From Allacma fusca (lineage: Eukaryota > Arthropoda > Collembola > Symphypleona > Sminthuridae), in NCBI GenBank assembly GCA_947179485.1, contig OX359245.1, positions 70,729,067-70,793,066 on the forward strand: 64,000 nucleotides of DNA, in the 5' to 3' direction. Shown piece by piece: positions 11,161-22,131 of the stretch (position 1 is its first letter; every line of letters begins with the position of its first letter). The position numbers were made by a program, and so were the translations under genes. The notes beneath the pieces are model-generated. The model saw nothing but the letters and a program-made list of their open reading frames with translations, did no database searches and had not been told where the DNA came from.

Positions 11161-12541
11161 TCAGATTTTTTCTGGTACGTTATGGTAACCCACAATCAAG
11201 CACTTATGACCTGAGTTGGATCGACGACTACGAATAAAGTCTTGCTTGAACAGATATCGATTGTATTCTCTAACGACAGCTGCTCGGGCGTCAGTTGTGA
11301 GGAAACAATTGAGGACAGACACAAGGATGCCCTGGAATGAATTTATAATAAGTAACCAAAATGTAACTGTAATTATTAAAATCCTACCCACATGAATTTT
11401 TAAAAACTAGTTCTGACTTCCTGAAGTTACCTGCAAAGGTTGAATGATAGCATTTGCCATCATGTAATACGCCTGACCACTCCCACCAGGGTTGAAGAAA
11501 AAAATCAAATTATTGATCCCAAGGAGAGGAAAAAGTATCAGAGCAGACTTGGCTGCACGGCTATTCACAAATTGAATTAAAGACGCATTAAATTTAATGT
11601 CAAGCCCGTTGTGCTTTACTTAAAAATATCACTGAGAAATTATTGCGTTACTCAGTAATTAACATATAACTTTAGCCCTGAGTTTCAGGTATTTTAGAAA
11701 AATTGTGAGAAAAAATTTCATGTACCGATATTGCTGGGCATCACAGGAGCTTCCTTTGAACTGAAGCTTCGAGAATAGGACCCTCATGATGTTTATAAGA
11801 AATGCAAGATTTCCCTGTGGACATGGACAAACATTTTATTCCACGACACAAAATTTAGTAAACATGCTTCCCCCCACGGAAGGTAAAAATTAGAAGGTCT
11901 TACCACCAAAGCTACCAAAACAGGACCTACGATGATCCAAATTAATTGTGATTGACTGTAACCCTTCCAGCAGTAGATGTCATCATGTCTAGTGACAAAC
12001 TCCAGAGAGACTTACCCCAAGAGAACCAACAGTAAGTTTTTATATGGAAATTTGTCTGGAAAATATTAGAAGTTAGTTTCGAATTCACGTAATGCCCTTC
12101 CACAAACATCCAGTTTATTGAGGATACGTAAGTGTATAAATTCAGTGCCAGAACTAATTTACAGCTCCATTCCTGAAATTTTTACAAAGATTTGTCGAAT
12201 CAAAAAATTACAAAATACAATATACAAAAATTTATCAAACAACAACATATACCCGTTCATTCTTCATTACTATTTATTTCCTGAATTGAATTTATCTTTG
12301 ACACGTATGTATATACTTATGTATAGTGGTTGCAAGTTCCCATTTGACATTTAGTACACCCACGGGTTTCAATTTTATTCATTCAAATAATTTTACCTGA
12401 AAATGTACAACTGGTGTCGTACATGTCGAATTTTTCATGAGGACATAATATTATGCAAAGCCGTTGGTTTCCACTCGATTTTATACAATTGAATTTTTTA
12501 CGGTTTGTAGTCAAGTTTTTTTTTTAAACTTAAAAGAGCAA

Positions 12542-15500
12542 CCCCTAATAGCACAAGTCCGTATAAAAGGCGCATTTAAAAAGCAACAGTGCCGAAAGAG
12601 TGCATTTGCAAAACTCATGACGTACATATGGTGCATAATTAGCGCATATTTTAAAGCGCAAATTTGAGAGTTTATTATAGCGCCAAAATTCTGCTCATGT
12701 CTTGCGTAATAAATGCACAATATTGACTTGCGAATAAATTACGCTATTTCGAGGCACACAGTAATGCACGTCCATACCACACAATTCAGTCATGCGCTTG
12801 AACTCCTTCTACGGCATGCTCACATCATCCGGAACGGACAACAGTCACTTAACGATCACTTAAAGTTCAGGCAATTAATTCTGTTCCAGTGAGCTCAATT
12901 CACGTTTTAGAAATTTAAAAATTACAGTTGTGTGGAACTAATTTGCTGTTTAACGCTTTGTTTTACATATATTGTTGCAATCCGTACTCATGAGTAAGCC
13001 TGAACCAGTAAAGCCATTTTGGGTTGTGGATTCTCCCAGGAAAAAGGAGGTGGAAGTTGTTCCTTGTAGTTGGGTTAGTGAGTGTGAGACAAAGTGTTCG
13101 TTTCCTGAAAAAGTTACGTTTGCATTGAGGAATGAAATTAAAAATTTAAGGCCACCAAAAATTGGATGGAAGTTGCACTCCGCAATTGTTGTAAAAAAAT
13201 TTGGTAAGTTTGAGGCTTTTAACCTTCAATATTTCATGTTTGATCATTTATATTTTTGGGTTACACTATATTTTTGCGATGTAAAACGTCTACACATACA
13301 TACATAATTTCGCATTTATGTTTTGCAGCAACTTATGCGGGAGCAAACAAATGTGCAGATGCACTAATAGAATGCGATAAGATTGATTCAGATTGGACTG
13401 AAACTGAATTGGAACAACCCACGGTACGCTCCAGGGCTCGTAAGGAATTTCCAGGCTTTGAACTTGGGTATTTAAACCCGAATGCGGATTCCGTAGATAA
13501 TAATTTGATACCAAGCGGAAGTAAGCACAGAGCTTCAACGGAAGAACAACTTGGTGAAGGTTCTGCGGATTCTGTCGACAAACATAGTGCTTTGCCAGTA
13601 CAATCTCAGCAAATACCACTTACCCCGTCTCTTCACATCCAAGTCCCAGACACGTTCCAGCTCTTTCCAGGTTACACTGTATTCCTTGTTTCCACTGTAG
13701 TTTTTAATGCAGTTTAATGTATGTAAATATACTGAGACGAATGTAAGATATGCTGTAATTATGTTGCTGTAATAATTTTAGAAAGTCATCATACGCAGCA
13801 GAGATCAGATCAACTTGAGAAAATTGTATCTGAGAATCGTAGTAAGTGCCAGTCTGGTTTGCAGATATTTTCGCTTAATTATCTTTTACCGATTTTGCCT
13901 ATTTGAAGTTTAGCTTATATTGTCTTCTTGCAGAATTTTATAAACTCGTGCTGACAAAACTGACCAGCATTGAGGTTGATATTGCTTCCATCAAAAAGAT
14001 ACAATTTTCAAGTCAGAAAGGTCTCTATGAGCTAGATGAAATTCCAGCTCTACCATTGCGGGAAAAAGATGACCTGAAAACAATGGACACCTGGTTAAAA
14101 TCAGCTGAAAATTGCACGAAATTTGTAAGCTATAATTTATTCACTTATTTGAGTAGCTTTTTAAAAATATATTAATGTAGATTCTTTATTTATTTCACCA
14201 TATTGCAATATATGGCGAAACTCTTGCAGCAATAAAATTTCAATTAAATGAGGATATCTGGTTGTGACTTTCAGAGAAATTATTTACACACGATTGGTGG
14301 AAAATCTGGAGAAGTAGCCTTGCGAGAAATTCTGAAAAAGGTGCTTAATCCAGAACTGACATGCTCAATTAACTGGAGTGGCAAGAACTAGAAAGTCGAA
14401 TTTGAAAGCTTGCGGTTATGTAAAGTCATAACGGGTAAGTAATTATATTCAGAATTATAAAATTGATACCTGGGTTGTTTGTATTTCTGCAGACCTCAAA
14501 ATGCCCTGAAAATGTTCAAAATGCCAAAACCGCCTAGCATGTTGGGCATATTTGTCAAAACTTAAAACTTGGAGAGCACATGAGTGTATGTTTCATAGAA
14601 GCATAATATACATTACAGAATACCATTTTAAAAAAATTATATTCTTGGTTTTCTAGAATATTTTCTAATTTTTGTAGGTCGCATAAAAGATAATTTAAAG
14701 ATTTAAATAATTTACGTAGTACCAGAGCAAGTTCTGAGTAATGATGCAACCTAGTGAAAACAGATTAATAATTTCAATCAAAAATGAAGATTCTCTAGAA
14801 ACATTTTTGCGTTTACAGTTGCATTAAAACAAATGATAGTAATTACTAAATATGTCAAAACAGATCTTGTGTAGACAATATTGTGATGTATTTAAAATTT
14901 GTATTTTACAAGCCCAAATAACACATTGAAAATTATTACAGACGCTGCAAAGAAGCGCTTCTCCGATTTAACAGAAAACTCTGCGAAATGTGTTTTTATT
15001 AATTGGTTTCGCAATTCGAAGGCCCTAACAGGAGATCCTAAAACTGTACAAGATGCTTCCAAGCAATAGGTCCAAGAGGAGGAAAGTCGCCTGTGCTGTT
15101 GGCGAAATGTTACAAGCTATTCAAGACAGTGAATCTAGTGAAAATATTGAGTTAGTGCTAATTCGTTTAGTATTGTGAAGACTTCAAATAATTATTCTGA
15201 CATTTATTACTCTAATGCAACTATTTTATCTCAGAAATGTGTTATGCTCCCAGTTAACAATAAGTGTGAAAAATTCATCTGTATTCCTTACTTAAGTACA
15301 ATGTAATAAACCATTTTGAAAACAATAATAATTGCTAAACATTCTTCCGTGAATTCATGTTTAATTTAGATTTAAAAAAATCAAGGCTCAGCATGAAACC
15401 AGCAGTGAGAAAATGGCACACACGGCGCACAGTAGCAGCTAAGTGAAATGCGCAAATTATTCGTCCAATGTATGTAACTTTTCAGCGCGGAATCATGCGC

Positions 15501-15600
15501 CACTTATGGCTCTGGAAAGTTGGCCAAACTGGTACGCATTCTAGAGCCATACGGTTTGCATCATTTATGCGTCTTTCAGACTATCCGGTGGTATTAGGGA
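12542..15600 (+). mobile_element. DUF4806-bearing DNA transposon inside a GPCR intron
   Basis: The left end CCCCTAATAGCAC (12542) and the right end GTGGTATTAGGGA (to 15600) are inverted repeats matching 11 of 12 bases over CCCTAATANCAC. Both subterminal regions are rich in GCGC/ATGCGC words (12570-12800 and 15425-15580), as expected for transposase-binding repeats. The only coding content is the DUF4806-like gene; no transposase is present, so the copy is non-autonomous. The paralogous intron at 62650-62945 matches the left flank of 12542 up to the element and then diverges, which supports an insertion here. A target duplication is unclear (possibly only AC). Confidence 0.6.
12990..15069 (+). 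pseudogene. DUF4806-like protein, second copy, with in-frame stops
   Basis: Exon 1 starts MSKPEPVKPFWVVDSPRKKE, then VEVVPCSWV, SFPEKVTFAL and IGWKLHSAIVVKKFG, ending at a GT near 13204. Exon 2 from 13329 has TYAGANKCADAL and a long acidic/serine linker to about 13668. A short exon lies near 13781, one at 13933-14123 (LYELDEIPALPLREKDDLKT), one at 14277-14434 (IGGKSGEVALREILKKVL and ELTCSINWSGK), and one at 14941-15069. The 14277 exon has a TAG directly after SINWSGKN and the last exon ends early in TAG, so the gene is probably broken. Layout matches the copy at 1797-3976. Function of the family is unknown. Confidence 0.65.
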
Positions 15601-16625
15601 CGCTTGTCATGATAAGAAAAAAGTAGATGTGCTTTAATAATGTATTGAACTTCATTTCTCCTCCACGTGCCTGTTAGTTTGCTTCAAAAAACAAAATCTT
15701 GTTAAGGCAACTATGGTGAATGTCGGTTGGGAAATAGTAATTTACAATCTGGTGTGAAAGTTTACAATCCAGGCACTCCACAACAACTCTAAGAATTCAA
15801 TTTCTTTGTGTCAAATTTATTTATTTAGATATTTCCAACTCACCACCCTTCGGTAGTGAAATTCTTCACCCAAGAGATTCGGTTGGGAAACCATCATGAG
15901 TACAAGGTTCTTCAAAGCGAGGGATACCATGAAGTGAATGTGTATTGTGATTCGATCACAACGGATAGACCTATAGATTTATGAAAAATTTCAGACTCTC
16001 AAAGGTGAAATTACAATATATTTGGGGCTGATAGGAGGATAATTAACATCAAAAAGTCTCGTGACAGTTAGTGGGGATATCAAACACATCAAAATGTTAT
16101 GGGTTCAAATATCTGGGCACTCTTCAGAGAGTTTATAGAAATATTTTCACTTTGAATGAATTTATAAATTTCAAGGCTAATATCTCAAAGAGAAAATACA
16201 AAAAATGTTCGGTAAAAAAAATTAACATGCGTCTTAAAGAAACGTTTTCCATTAAATTGTCAAATGAACGTATATTTATGTATTATTACAATTATTGTCA
16301 GTAATAATCAAAGATTACGGGGTATAATTTGGCACTGTATACAAATTCCTGTCATTATTTATGGTAGGAGACAAAATTTGGTGTCAATGATGCATAGGTC
16401 TTACTTGAAATAGAAGAAGATGAGAAGAGCGACAATTAGGACGAGAAGGGACAGAATGGACCCAACGAAAAGCACGTATCTAATAATTTCCCTGGTCTCC
16501 CACTGAGTTCATGAAAAACATTTACAAATGTCATAATAGCAACTTTTCCACTACAGTAAGTTTCCCATACAGTATAGGGAGCATGTTAAAAAAATTTCGC
16601 CCTTTTAGTCAAGATTAGGGAATAA

Positions 16626-16953
16626 TCTATAAAATATTTGATTCCCTTCGTTTGTAGAAATTTATCTTCTGGATTTTCTAAAATTTGTTCCACTGGCCTA
16701 GCTTAATTTTTGCGGTCACAGGGTTCCCTGACCTAAACCAAAGTCGGAATTTTTGACGGATTTTGAATTTAACACATGTTGTTTATATATGTGCATGTTT
16801 GTATCTATATAAATAGTAACATAAGGGATAATTGATGAGGTTTGAGGCCCGTGACCCTTGTGACCTCAAAAATTGGGTGAGATCAACGAAACAAATTTTA
16901 GAAAATGTAGAAAAGAATTTGATACAAACTGGGGGATTCAAATATTTTAGACT
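16626..16953. repeat. Foldback (imperfect inverted-repeat) element in a GPCR intron
   Basis: Left arm from TCTATAAAATATTTGATTCC through TTTTCTAAAATTTGTTCC to GGTCACAGGGTTCCCTGACC; right arm is its approximate reverse complement, from GTGACCCTTGTGACC through GAAACAAATTTTAGAAAATG to GGGGATTCAAATATTTTAGA. Roughly 330 bp in total. The arms enclose a short AT-rich loop. Probably a MITE; no target duplication assigned. Confidence 0.65.
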
Positions 16954-17694
16954 CCTTTTTATGTATGTATACGAAAGGGGTGAAGAAAAGATGTGAGTGC
17001 ATATTTGTTTTTAAAACTCTGCCATTCATACATGCCTATCGTTGATAAGGTCAGAAAATTTTTTTATTGTGGCTTTCGTAAAAGAATTTATCGTAATTTA
17101 TAACTCATACATTCAACATATCTTAGAAATAAAAAAAAATACAAGTTTTTACCTTCTGTGTAAAATCCTCGGTTTTTAGACAGTCTGTAATGTTTGTTGC
17201 GTTATCCCACTTCCACAATCCGTTCTCTTCACACGTTCTGAAGACGTACCCTGTTTTGAGTAAATCTTTATGTATACGGACTCAAATACATTTTATTATC
17301 TAATTATATGTATGGACGAATGTCTGAAAACTTAGTTAATATTGTTAGTACACTTGTTAAGTGTGCGAGCATTTACAATGTTAACACGCAGAGTACATAT
17401 TATTACATGTACGTACGTTAATTACATGTACATATAGATAATTCTGTGTGTTGGAATGAATCTCAAATATTTTGTTGCTGAAAATTACCTGAACTGTTAG
17501 TGACCAAAACACTCCCCATTGTATTATTACTGCTCATATACTTCACACATGGCCGCCTTACAGTTTCTCCAATAGCAGCTACTGGCCAGCAAAAATGTCC
17601 ATCCCACAATGCCCCACAGTGCAAATCTGGCAGATTATAACAACAAATCAAAAAATATACAGATAGTATTATCACAAAAAATAAATCACTGGAT

Positions 17695-18095
17695 CAGGGA
17701 TGCGTAGCCTTGAAGGCTTCATTGAAGGCTGAACGTATATTTTTATAGCTTTCAGTAGGAATAGAAGGCTTGCCACATTTTTTTTTCTAAGGCTGAGGGA
17801 AGCCTTTATAAATTCAAACGAAGATGGAATGTAAAAGAATGTCAACTAAAATTGCACCTTCCATCACCCTGAAGGCTTGAATGAAAATTTTAAGCAGACG
17901 CATTTCATGTCTCGAAACTTAAAATATTGGACACTAATCCAACGAAGACACAGTCATACATTGATGCAAGAAGATAACATCTTTCAGTATAGAGCCTTGG
18001 GATTGGCAGAGACGAAAAGTGGTTATAAATAATTATATAAATACTTTTGTTCCGTAGAATTCTTCAAGGAAGGCTATTTTGTTTCTGCGACTCTG
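17695..18095. mobile_element. hAT-type MITE in a GPCR intron
   Basis: Starts CAGGGATGCGTAGCCTT and ends with the inverted TTTCTGCGACTCTG; both ends keep the hAT pattern CAG.G and an inner AGCCTT word. The flanks CACTGGAT (17687-17694) and GACTGGAT (18096-18103) match in 7 of 8 bases, consistent with an aged 8-bp duplication. The interior repeats AAGGCT/AGGCTT words. No coding sequence. Confidence 0.65.
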
Positions 18096-18103
18096 GACTG
18101 GAT

Positions 18104-19392
18104 TACAATGCAAAGTTTCCTCGTCCAAAAACCCATAGGAAACCCATGGGACACTGAGTGGAGCTAAATACTAAATTTTTAAAATTCTTATGGGATTCAA
18201 ACGACAAGTCCTATTGTCGTATTTTACTTGAATTCCGTCCGGAGAAAGGATGTGAGACAAAACTGTAGAAAAATAAAGTTTCACCTTGTGAACATAAATA
18301 GGAGTAAGCTGGAAACTTATTTGTGCAAGGATAATAGAAGTAATAACAATCTGGGGATTTGAGTTCGTGGGAGTTCAATTCAAATTTTTCCCTAAATTTT
18401 GTATAAAAGTAATTACAGAAACTTTCTTTCAATTTGTATTCCCATCCCAATTGTGCTGGTTGTAAAAGATTTAAAATCCCTTTGTGGAAATTCCTTCATT
18501 CACGAAACTCAAGCTGATGTGGTCATTTAATTGCTCTAAATGGTTTTCTGGCCCATGGTTTTATACCATGACTGGATCAGACAATTGGTCCGGTCCGAGG
18601 AAAAATGAAACAGACCAATGGGTTGGTTCGACAATGAGCCTTAGACCAGACCATTCTCATAACATCTGGATCAGACCAGAGGTCTATTCCACCAATCTAA
18701 CTTTGCGCTTGGCACTCTGCACTTTGCTAATAAATTTGTACTTTTTGCTCAACCAGAATATCTTTCGCAAATGCATGTGCAAATGATCCTCCCTTTTTGA
18801 AGATTTTGTTGCAAAGAGACCAGACTCAGATCATTGCAAAACTAATTACTTTCACGATTAACCCGCGCGTGAGACGCGCACAAGTGAGCAAAACGCTTTG
18901 TATAACTCGAAGTCATCTTTATGAAGAGTCGTTTGGCAGAGCGTTAAATACACTTGAAATATAAAACTTTTAAAACATGACTCAAGCTACGAGGCCTTTG
19001 CTCATATAATTAATAAAAGATATCATAACCCAACATTTTTGTCTCTTAAGGAAATTGAGTCCCTTTATGTAGATTAGTTCTAAGCATGAAATATTTTTCC
19101 CTCGGGCATGATAAAGGCAGAGTAATTCTTGGAAACAAAAATAATGAATCCTTGATTTCTGGGAATGTTCCTTAATTTTTGAAGGTTCTTTACCAAAAAT
19201 CCTCCCATATTTTATCATTTATTTTCCGTCCGTTGAATGTTTGTCTATGGAAAGAGCAGAGTCCCTGCACCACTGCTTGGGTTTGGGAAGAAACATAGAT
19301 TTTTAAGATAATTCTGAGAATTTACTCTAGTGAAAGCATCTTTACAAAAAACACATGCACTAGGTCTCGAATCTATCCAGAGTAGTACTTAC
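18104..19392. other. Large intron of the class B GPCR
   Basis: No exon recognised. At 18540-18690 there is a patch rich in GGTC/GACC words in both orientations (for example CATGGTTTTATACCATG at 18553-18569, GGTCCGGTCC, GACCAGACCA) that could fold, probably another repeat. Confidence 0.4.
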
Positions 19393-20001
19393 CTGCTGAA
19401 AGATTTCTACTCCATTCTTTCATCAAACACTCAGCTCCTGCTGACGACATTCCCTCCGATTGAGCTCTTTGTGAGTCAGTTAAATTCCTCATAACCTCCA
19501 TGAACCCCCTGGAATAATCAGATTCTTGGGAAAGGAATTTCCAGGAAGGAAATAATGTCTCTCCAGCTCCTGCTCCTCTGAAGGTAAGCATGAAAGGAAA
19601 TATTATTTGATATGAAATCAGTCCATGAGAATTATTACAGTTCGTTATGTTCCCTCAAAATCTATGAAAAGAGCAGCATTTGCGTGTTCATCACACGTCA
19701 CCTGAATGCACACACGTTTTCTATACAGTGTCGAGTTACAACCCATTAGAATAGATTATATTTTAACGAGATTATTGGATGTTAAATCTCGTGCCCAAGT
19801 TCGGAACGAGTCGAGTAATGATGTGTAGTATTTTTGATGATAATAAAATAATCGCTGGCTAAAAATAAGTTTATACTGAATAATAATCTTGTATTAATTT
19901 ATTCTAATTGAAATCAAAGATAAAATAAACTTAAAATGATAAAAGGATCTTAAAATAAATCTTCCGTGTTGAAATTCCTCCATGGGAAGTCTCCATGAAT
20001 T

Positions 20002-20005
20002 ATAT
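20002..20005. repeat. Candidate 4-bp target duplication (ATAT), left
   Basis: Matches ATAT at 27984-27987 on the other side of the LTR element. Four bases is the usual duplication size of Ty3/gypsy-type integrases. On its own a four-base AT word is weak evidence. Confidence 0.5.
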
Positions 20006-20472
20006 TGGGATCCAAGGATCTTTTCCCAATATAATTCTCCGCATGGCTGTGAATCTTCAAGCCTTGGGCAGGGGCTGTAATGGATACGGATCTGTGACGC
20101 GAGCTTTGATCCGAACCATACGAGTGCCTCCCAAGAACTTACTGTCTCTTCTTGCTTGACTTAATCTAAAGATTTGGTCTAGGACTATTTACATAGTATG
20201 TACATAATTACATTTTAACACAATCATCATAATTATTGTTTGTAATAACAATAGATTGAATTGGTGTTAATAGATTTCGCATTCCACTCTTTATTCGTTC
20301 TTCTCTCAAAACTGCTGAGTGGAATTGCTGAATGCTCTAAAAGGTTAAATCTTCCTTTTGAGTTCTGTGGACGTGGTCTTTTATTTTCTGCTAACGTGAC
20401 ATCACGCGATCTTTTGTCACGTAGCCTCCGTCTTTTGTCACGTTCCCCAGGTGTGTAAATTGGGACGTAACA
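20006..20472 (-). repeat. 3' LTR (467 bp)
   Basis: Minus-strand 5' end TGTTACG, 3' end GGATCCCA. Near its start are two ACGTGACAAAAG words and an inverted GTCACGT, then AAAATAAAAG (possible TATA-like box) and GAATAAAGAG about 200 bases in (possible poly(A) signal). A competing 3' end is TTTCAACA at about 19963, which would give TGTT/AACA ends but no target duplication. Confidence 0.65.
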
Positions 20473-20482
20473 TTCCTCTTCT
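20473..20482 (-). promoter_or_regulatory. Polypurine tract next to the 3' LTR
   Basis: Minus strand AGAAGAGGAA followed at once by TGTTACG. A purine run abutting the LTR is the normal plus-strand primer of LTR retroelements. Confidence 0.65.
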
Positions 20483-20758
20483 GTCGGTAGGCTGTCCTCA
20501 GCCGTCTTCTAGACTGCATAAGGATGTTGCATTAGCTAGATTTTATGTACTTGATTAGAGTGTCTCAAGTATTTACATTCTTTTTATGATTGTGTTTCCT
20601 ATAACTATAAACTTATCTGTGAACTACATGTAGGTGTTTGTGTTAGCTTGTGAGCTATGTGTGTTACAAGATGTGTTTTCTTACATACTACTTTTTACAA
20701 TTTGGTTTTAAGCGTAAGTTCTTTCCTTTTGGTTTTCTGGGCATTAAATTCGGACTTT

Positions 20759-21508
20759 TTAAGGTCGGGCGGGTAACCTTGCGGTTGATGGCCCTGGTGT
20801 GGGTGATGCTCGTACTAGTTTACATCCTACTAAACGTTCGAAACTGTTCTGGACTACTGTTGCGGTATCCGGTGCTGTAATCCTCTTCAATTCCTGGTAT
20901 TGATGTCTTGATTCCGGTATTGGTCTACGAGCTATTATTCGACAATAATAGGCACTAAGGCTGATGATGGCTATTAGGATGAATATTCCAAAGCTGCTAA
21001 GGATGATGATGGTGAAATTGCTATTTTCGGTTGGTGGTGGTGGAATCAACGTGTCTCCTACGTCTTGTGCGTATTTTTGTAACCAAGGTGGATATCTGTT
21101 AAAGTCAACTTCGTCTGTTGAAGGATTTATTTGTTGGTTCATTTGCGGTCTCTGTAATAATTGTTGTTGTTGTAGACTCATTTGTTGTTGGAGCTGCATT
21201 TGATTTTGTTGTTGAGCAGCTATCACGTTTGCATCTTGGGGGTCGTAAGGTACGACAGCCATTTGTCCGTTGTTGCCTGGATGTAATAAATGCACAACAG
21301 GATCTTTTTGTGACAAATGGGTGGCGGTTATAGCTGTAGAGCCTACTAACATGGGTGGTACTACGTATTTTGCGATCCATGCTCCGATGGAAGTGAGTCC
21401 CGCTTGAACCACTGGTCCAATGGGTTCAGGTTTCGGAACTGGACGTCCTTCAGTTTCCACAACTGCAAGAGTTATGGTGATGTATAGAATGAAAAGTCTA
21501 AGTGTCAT
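20759..21508 (-). CDS. Small type I membrane protein of the LTR element (249 aa), unknown family
   Basis: The protein starts MTLRLFILYITITLAVVETE, a good signal peptide, followed by a proline-rich segment and a moderately hydrophobic stretch (36-66). Residues 97-125 are glutamine-rich. A PPPP run precedes an N-glycosylation site (NFT, 164-166) and a strong membrane span at 166-188, after which CRIIARR and a tail with YQEL (204-207, a YxxL-type sorting motif) follow. Topology is therefore ectodomain outside, short tail inside, as in an envelope or spike subunit, but I recognise no family. It lies 623 bases after the large ORF on the same strand and 286 bases before the LTR, the place of env in retroviruses. 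The intact frame suggests recent activity. Expression may need splicing. Confidence 0.6.
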   Translation of the reverse strand: MTLRLFILYITITLAVVETEGRPVPKPEPIGPVVQAGLTSIGAWIAKYVVPPMLVGSTAITATHLSQKDPVVHLLHPGNNGQMAVVPYDPQDANVIAAQQQNQMQLQQQMSLQQQQLLQRPQMNQQINPSTDEVDFNRYPPWLQKYAQDVGDTLIPPPPTENSNFTIIILSSFGIFILIAIISLSAYYCRIIARRPIPESRHQYQELKRITAPDTATVVQNSFERLVGCKLVRASPTPGPSTARLPARP

Positions 21509-22131
21509 TACTCAAATCTATGTTTTCTTTGATTATGAGTTTCTGACAATTGGTAGTTGTAACAATAGATTTTGATCTTCTAGTGTTTGAAGTCCAGGGA
21601 CTGGTTGTGAGTTGACTGTGTCCAGTCTGAGCCTGGAGCTTTCCTTTTATACTGGATGGTCTTGATTGTTTAGAACAGTAGAGAATGTAAACAATTACGA
21701 GTCTTTTGCAAGATTTACTTAATAAAGGGATGTTGGTCCGAATTTAATCTCCATACTCTTCCGGTGGTGATAATCTAAAAGTAAACTATAAACAAAATTA
21801 TGTTAGCTTTGTTCTTTTTGTATTGTTTTCTTATTATGTATTTCTTTTTATTTGATTTTATGCTTATCCTATGTTCTGTTATACTGCCATTCCTCTCTAA
21901 TCCTCCGGAATCCCCTATGGCTGATTAGGAGTAAATGTCAGTTGTTTTGGTTTCGTGATCTGCATTCTATTGTTATAAAATGCTGACGCGAAATTCTTGC
22001 TCTCTGGAATTTGCATTCCTTCATAGAGCTCCCCGTAAAGGTTCGTTATCTGCTCTTTCTCTCTCTCCTACTTTGACTATTAAGATTGTATTAAATAGTC
22101 TGACCGTAATTTCTGTTGATGTACTGGTTTT
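21509..22131. other. Spacer between the two ORFs of the LTR element
   Basis: No ORF of note on the minus strand. May hold a splice acceptor or leader for the small membrane ORF; none could be fixed by eye. Confidence 0.4.

Larger units (their letters stand above)
11161..19577 (-). pseudogene. Class B1 (secretin family) peptide-hormone GPCR, probably DH44/CRF-receptor-like; TM4 deleted
   Basis: Exons with consistent GT-AG sites and phases: 19393-19577 (extracellular, AECLMKEWSRNLSAG), 17489-17626 (LHCGALWDGHFCWPVAAIG, hormone-receptor domain), 17153-17250 (FRTCEENGLWKWDNATNITDC), 16405-16502 (TM1, IIRYVLFVGSILSLLVLIVA), 12016-12172 (TM3, SSINWMFVEGHYVNSKL), 11904 to about 12010 (RHDDIYCWKG, TM5), 11726-11814 (INIMRVLFSKLQ), 11431-11560 (TM6, ALILFPLLGINNLIFFFNPG) and 11161-11331 (TM7, GILVSVLNCFL and basic tail, TGA stop). 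The FNPG after TM6 and the KLQ...QYR loop favour the DH44/CRF receptor branch. The signal-peptide exon and the TM2 exon were not found. The 3' part of the TM3 exon abuts the middle of the TM4 exon, so an intron and about 15 codons of TM4 are gone. Known role of the family: Gs-coupled hormone receptor in the plasma membrane. Confidence 0.7.

Noticed and set aside
19963..20472. Alternative LTR with TGTT...AACA ends starting at 19963
   Set aside because: Nicer inverted ends, but the flanks (TCCG and ATAT) do not match, whereas 20006 gives ATAT on both sides and fits the empty site of repeat B. Not fully excluded.
20964..21380. Overlapping ORFs in other frames of the 249-codon gene
   Set aside because: Shadows caused by the CAA/CAG-rich segment.
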